DNA from: Tanytarsus gracilentus
Lineage: Eukaryota; Arthropoda; Insecta; Diptera; Chironomidae
Assembly (NCBI GenBank): GCA_038502055.1
Contig: JAXRKN010000044.1
Coordinates: forward strand, 10,251,501 to 10,315,500
Length of the DNA: 64,000 bases
Direction: 5' to 3'
In this document: in pieces, positions 59,789 through 64,000 of the stretch
Numbering within the stretch: position 1 is the first letter of the stretch
How the letters are laid out: each line of letters opens with the position of its first letter
Made by a program: the position numbers and the translations under genes
The notes under the pieces: model-generated
Told to the model about the DNA's origin: nothing
The model's database searches: none
The model's input: the letters and a program-made list of their open reading frames with translations, nothing else

Positions 59789-61390
59789 ATGGAAGAACCT
59801 GGAACTCAAAGATTGACTAACGATGACTTCCGGCGGCTCCTCGCATCGGGTGCTAAGTGTGAGTATAACTCAATTTCACTATAAATTTAAATCTAATATA
59901 AAATTTTACATACAGCAACAACATCGTCAACAACAACAACATCCAGCACGAAATCGACACCATCATCCAGCAGCAAAACGGGATCAGGTGAAAAGTTGGA
60001 TGCTCGCAAGAAGAAGAAAAGTTTCTATGCTCAACTCAAGCGAAGCGATGAGACAAGCACAAAGTTAACGGAATTGAGTGAAAAATATCGAGATCGAGCT
60101 AAGGAGAGGAGGGAAGGTGTCAGTACGGATGAAAGTTTTGATCCTCGCACGTCAACAAGTGGCTATCGTGCTGTCGCTCCCGATATGGGTCTCAATGCCG
60201 CTGAGCGTCGAAGAAAAATTATTCAGGAGTCAAAATTTCTTGGTGGCGATCTTCGACATACTCATTTGGTAAAAGGTCTCGATTACGCGTTATTGCAAAA
60301 AGTTCGAAGTGAAATTACCCATCAAGAGAAAATTCAAGAGGTTGAAATGGAAAAACTGGCCGACAGCAATGAGAATGCAGAAGAGATTAATGAAATTGAA
60401 GAAATTGATGACATGGAGCCAAAAACAGTTATGGGCATGAATATCAATCGATGGATTCAAACACAAAAGTCGAAAACAATTGAACGTAATGAGTTCTTTG
60501 CGCCCGGTCGCATGGCATATCTCGTTGAGTTGGAAGAGGAAAATGTTGAATGTGACATACCAACTACGGTGGTGAGATCGAAAGCTGAAACTAATGCATC
60601 AGCCGAATTGAACACATTAACATCGACTCATGATATTGTTGTCAATAAGTTAGCACAGATTTTCTCATATCTTCGGCAAGGTGGCAAGAAAAAGAACAAA
60701 AAGCGTGACAAAGAAATCTTTAAAATTCCTGAAGTAGAGCCGAAACCCACAACCACAAGTTCATACTCGGAATCGCAATCAAAATCGAAGAAAGAAAGGC
60801 GAAATGATGACGATACAATTTACGACGATATTGGCGAATATAAGGCACCGTCGCATAAAGATCGAAGACGTTATTCGGATGAGAGAGATCGCGATGAATA
60901 TCGCAAGTCAAGTTCATCGTCGAGGAAACACAAGCATGGATCTTATTTCGATAAACCAGAAGAGGAAGAAGTTAACACGAGCATTCCGCCACCGCCTAAA
61001 CTTCCTTCGTCATACATCTCGAAACTTGCCGCAGCTGAAATTGATGGCTATGCTGAATGCTATCCAGGTCTCGAGGAAATGAACGATGCAGTCATTGACT
61101 CTGATGATGAAGTTGATTACAGCAAAATGGATAAGAACACCAAAAAAGGTGCGATCGGTCGATGGGATTTTGAGACTCAAGACGAATATACCGAGTACAT
61201 GAGTCAGCGTGAGGCATTGCCAAAAGCCGCCTTTCAATATGGCTTAAAAATGAGCGAAGGTCGAAAGACGAGGAAAAATAAAAATGAGAACCAAAAATTA
61301 GATCAAGAGTGGCAAAAAATTCAGAAAATTATCACAAAAAGGAAGGGAGATGGAGGTGATGAGATCGAGTTTAAGAAATCAAAACACTAA
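59789..61390 (+). CDS. IK: RED (IK) spliceosome-associated protein
   Basis: Nuclear component of the spliceosomal B complex, needed for its activation. Exons 59789-59858 and 59916-61390 encode 514 residues. The N-terminus is MEEPGTQRLTNDDFRRLLAS, followed by a Ser/Thr run, then the conserved RED N region (KKKKSFYAQLKRSDET, YRDRAKERREGV, SKFLGGDLRHTHLVKGLDYALL), a KKNKKRDK basic patch, Arg/Asp/Glu-rich repeats (RERD-like) in the middle, and the conserved C-terminal part (DSDDEVDYSKMD, GAIGRWDFETQDEYTEYM, KAAFQYGLKMSEGRKTRKN). The start is set by the first exon, which spans the NDDFRRLL motif typical of the family. Poly(A) signal AATAAA is at 61422-61427. Confidence 0.94.
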
Positions 61391-62677
61391 ATTTGATTGT
61401 AAATTTTTAAAAATTTCAATGAATAAAACTTTAAACTTAGCTGAGATTTCTTGCATAAATTAAAAGTCAATTAAGCTTTCAATTTCCTCTAAAGATTTAG
61501 TCATTCCCAAAATAAACCCAAAGAGACACGATTGCGCTTTAAAAGAAATTTATTGCCCTCGTTTGACACTATAATGGAATACTCGAAGTGGTGCTGATAA
61601 GAATTTATTATTGGTCATAAAATAAAATGGCAAAATCTTATCAAATAAAGTGAGAGAGCCGCCTTTTAATTGCCCTCCAAGTATTATCATTCGAATCGAG
61701 CACCAACAAGCATGTGTCAAAATAATTCTACAGAAATTATCTAAAAATATTTTTTCAAACGCAATTAAATACTTTTGAAAAGCCAGAATTGACCGGGGAA
61801 ATTTTAAAAGCTTTTGCATCGTCATCAAAACGGACACAAACACTCGAGTAATTCAGCAAAAAAAAGTGATAGTCACGTATACAAGATGATAATTGAGCAA
61901 TTGATGTGAAACCGACAAAGAATTAATTTTTGCGAAAATTTAATAAAATCAGCGGCATTGCGTTTGAGATTAGAAAATATCTCGTTCGAGTAATTACTAA
62001 ACTTTTATTGCCTCTCATAATTTACCGCTTCGATGCATGAATTAAATTCGACATTTCCATTATTTTCCAATTGAATTTCAATTGTTCGCACATTACAATC
62101 TTCCGATTTTATAAATTTCTACCTCAAAATTTGATCTCAAGGTGGCTCAAGCACAATTAAACATTTCAATGTGCAGCTAATTGAGTGCTAATTGCGGCAC
62201 TAACGAAAAATCCGTTAATTGTTCGCTGAGCGAGATGAAAATTATTCGAACTAAAATCGAAGCATGTCACGACATTAATTTTAATTCCAACATTCAAGTC
62301 TTTTCAAAAAAGAATTCTCATCATGGCGTTCACTTTGCGTTCATTCGTGTTCACAAATGCTCCGCCCACAGTCATGCACACTCACAAAAAAAAGCTCACT
62401 AACTAAGACCGACTCGATTGTTGGTCGAGAAAAAGTAAATTTTCACACTCGCATTCGTATTGCAAGCATCGTCGAAGCAAGTCGGAAATTTTTCAATTTC
62501 GTTTCGTGAAATAAATATAAAAAGAAGAAAAAATAAATAGAATAAAATAATTAAATAAATTAGCGTGAAATAAAATTGAGAGAGAGCATGCAGTGATTGA
62601 AAAGGATTTTAGTGACTCAAGAGAAAAAAAATAGTTTTGTGATTTAAATAAAAAGTTAATTAAGAGAGTCTTTAATT
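61391..62677. other. RED 3' end and caudal 5' region
   Basis: 1.3 kb between the RED stop and the caudal ATG. After the RED poly(A) signal nothing coding is recognised; 62380-62677 is presumably the caudal promoter and 5' UTR. No TATA box or strong initiator was identified. Confidence 0.5.
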
Positions 62678-64000
62678 ATGGTGTCTTATTACAATCATCC
62701 GTTCGCGATGTATCAGAAAAATCATGGTGGCGGCGGCAATTTGCCTTATTCCGCTTCGCCATCTGCTTGGTATTCAGCTTCGAATTATCATCATCAGCCA
62801 CCGAATGCGGCCCAATTTCTCGATTCAGATGCACCACCACCACAACACATGTACCATTATCCACCTCACATGTTGCCCCCTCAACCGTCACCGGACTGGG
62901 CTGCACATGACAACTATACGTCATCTTCTCAGAATGGATCTCTCTTGCAAAATCCACCGGGTGGCGGTAGTTTGGGTATTGGAAATGCTGGAGGATCAGG
63001 ATCTGCTGCATTCCTCTCACTTAATCAAGCCACTCAAAACAGTGCTGGCGATCATATTAACGATGGAATTCCAAATTTACCTTCGCCACCAGCGACAGTT
63101 CACTCTGGAAGTGACATGAGTTCGCCCGGTGCAACTCACGGACCATCATCGTCGCCACATATTCATTCGAGACCAACGCCCGTAAAAAGTCCATACGAGT
63201 GGATGAAAAAACCATCATATCAGAGTCAACCGAATCCAGGTAAGAAAAAACTCAAATTCTATTTTGTGTTGGTGTCAAAAAATGTTCTTTCAATGTGTCA
63301 ATCAAATGAATTTACTGCCGAGCGACCATAATGGCCGAATAGAATATTTTTTATTGAAAAATAAACTCACAAATTGATTTACGACACAAAATTCCCTTTT
63401 AATGCTTCATAAAATGGCTCAACTCAGTTCAGACATTCAGAAGTTAAATTTTATATATTTTTTCTCTCACATTAATTAACACTCGAAAGTATGTAAAGTT
63501 AAGTGACGACGGCCCTCGTTGCTGCTGCTGTTGATCTATTTCCATCCAAATATTTACTCTCATATCACTCGCAGTGACTGACGTACTTGCACTGCTCTCA
63601 TGTCACTTTTCATATTTTTTTACTTTTTTTTTTGAATTCTCGAATTCTCAATCTCTCAGGTTCAATCATCAACCTTTGCTCAACACCATCACTTGACGAT
63701 TTTTCCATGGAAATTAATGGTAAATTAATTTTTGCACCCCCTCAAAAAAAATTTCTTGCATGACTCTTTTCACCTTTTCTGCATGAGAACTTTTTTATGT
63801 CTTAATTTTTCGGCATTAAAATATTTTTAAAAGGAAAATTTATTGACGTTCGTTTTAAGTCAGTCGGTTGCCTCGCATAATTAAGCCACATTTACATCAA
63901 TTCTCTCGAGCCGTGCCTTGCTTCACCTCACCATTTACTCCGTGTCCATTTCCATTTCTTCTCTTTATCCATAAATTATCATCAATCCAACATTTTTTCA
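62678..64000 (+). CDS. cad: Caudal homeobox protein, 5' part only
   Basis: Posterior-patterning ParaHox transcription factor. Exon 1 (62678-63239) encodes 187 residues: MVSYYNHPFAMYQKNH at the start, FLDSDAPPPQHMYHYPPHM, a Gly-rich stretch, then LPSPPATVHSGSDMSSPGA and the hexapeptide-type YEWMKKPSYQSQPNPG that precedes the homeodomain in the family. The donor is GTAAGA at 63240, in phase 1. The homeobox exon is not in the window. A 60 nt phase-1 cassette candidate (63660-63719) is described separately. ATG choice is supported by similarity of the first residues to Drosophila caudal (MVSHYYN). Confidence 0.93.
63660..63719 (+). other. cad: Candidate in-frame cassette exon of caudal
   Basis: Acceptor AATCTCTCAG ends at 63659 with a pyrimidine-rich tract before it; donor GTAAATT begins at 63720. 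The 60 nt between them are open in the phase left by exon 1 and keep that phase (1-1). They would insert SIINLCSTPSLDDFSMEING between the PNPG of exon 1 and the homeodomain. No such segment is recalled in Drosophila caudal. Confidence 0.4.

Noticed and set aside
1..64000. CRISPR arrays, phage or viral genes, bacterial operons
   Set aside because: None seen; spliced genes, poly(A) signals and insect orthologues indicate a eukaryotic chromosome.

Overview
The window looks like chromosomal DNA of a dipteran insect, most likely a nematoceran midge or mosquito relative. This is inferred from Drosophila-like orthologues (Col4a1, Fak, caudal, TH1/NELF-D), AT-rich spacers, many 50-60 bp introns, and arthropod initiators (TCAGTT/TCAGTC), one with a perfectly spaced downstream promoter element. 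Species is not determinable by eye. Exon boundaries below were worked out by hand from splice sites and reading phase; in every protein-coding gene whose two ends lie in the window, except the collagen, the phases close exactly.

Layout. (1) 1-1965, minus strand: the 5' end of a collagen IV alpha-1 paralogue running off the left edge. (2) 3730-25678, minus strand: a complete second collagen IV alpha-1 gene, split into about 76 exons. Four unrelated genes lie inside its introns on the opposite strand: a secreted dipeptidyl peptidase 4-like serine peptidase (7380-9922), a Rh5-type opsin (12755-14035), a diverged heme peroxidase (15695-17945) and a five-finger C2H2 repressor-like protein (20783-21440). 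(3) 25.7-34.3 kb: non-coding, holding islands that match, in the same order, the sequence upstream of the left collagen copy. (4) 34284-43851, plus: an ABCG half-transporter with an initiator/DPE promoter and a 5.3 kb first intron. (5) 44875-46383, plus: acyl-CoA thioesterase 9-like mitochondrial protein. (6) 47223-52689, plus: focal adhesion kinase. (7) 53606-55196, minus: alpha-amylase. (8) 57738-59587, minus, and 59789-61390, plus: a divergent pair, NELF-C/D (TH1) and RED/IK. (9) 62678 to the right edge, plus: 5' part of caudal; the homeobox lies beyond the window.

The most striking part is the tandem collagen IV duplication. A 162 bp block in intron 1 differs at only 3 sites between the two copies (98% identical), while the adjacent coding exon differs at 30 of 299 sites (90%). 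Non-coding sequence is therefore better preserved than protein-coding sequence, and several further islands (promoter, 5' UTR, upstream ETS/GATA-site clusters) are kept in the same order. Other points of note: nested genes whose stop codons lie 0-5 nt from collagen splice donors, a heme peroxidase that has lost its distal histidine, an in-frame candidate cassette exon in caudal, a repeated SLER motif in the FAK linker, and a TIR-bounded element containing a 118 bp tandem repeat.
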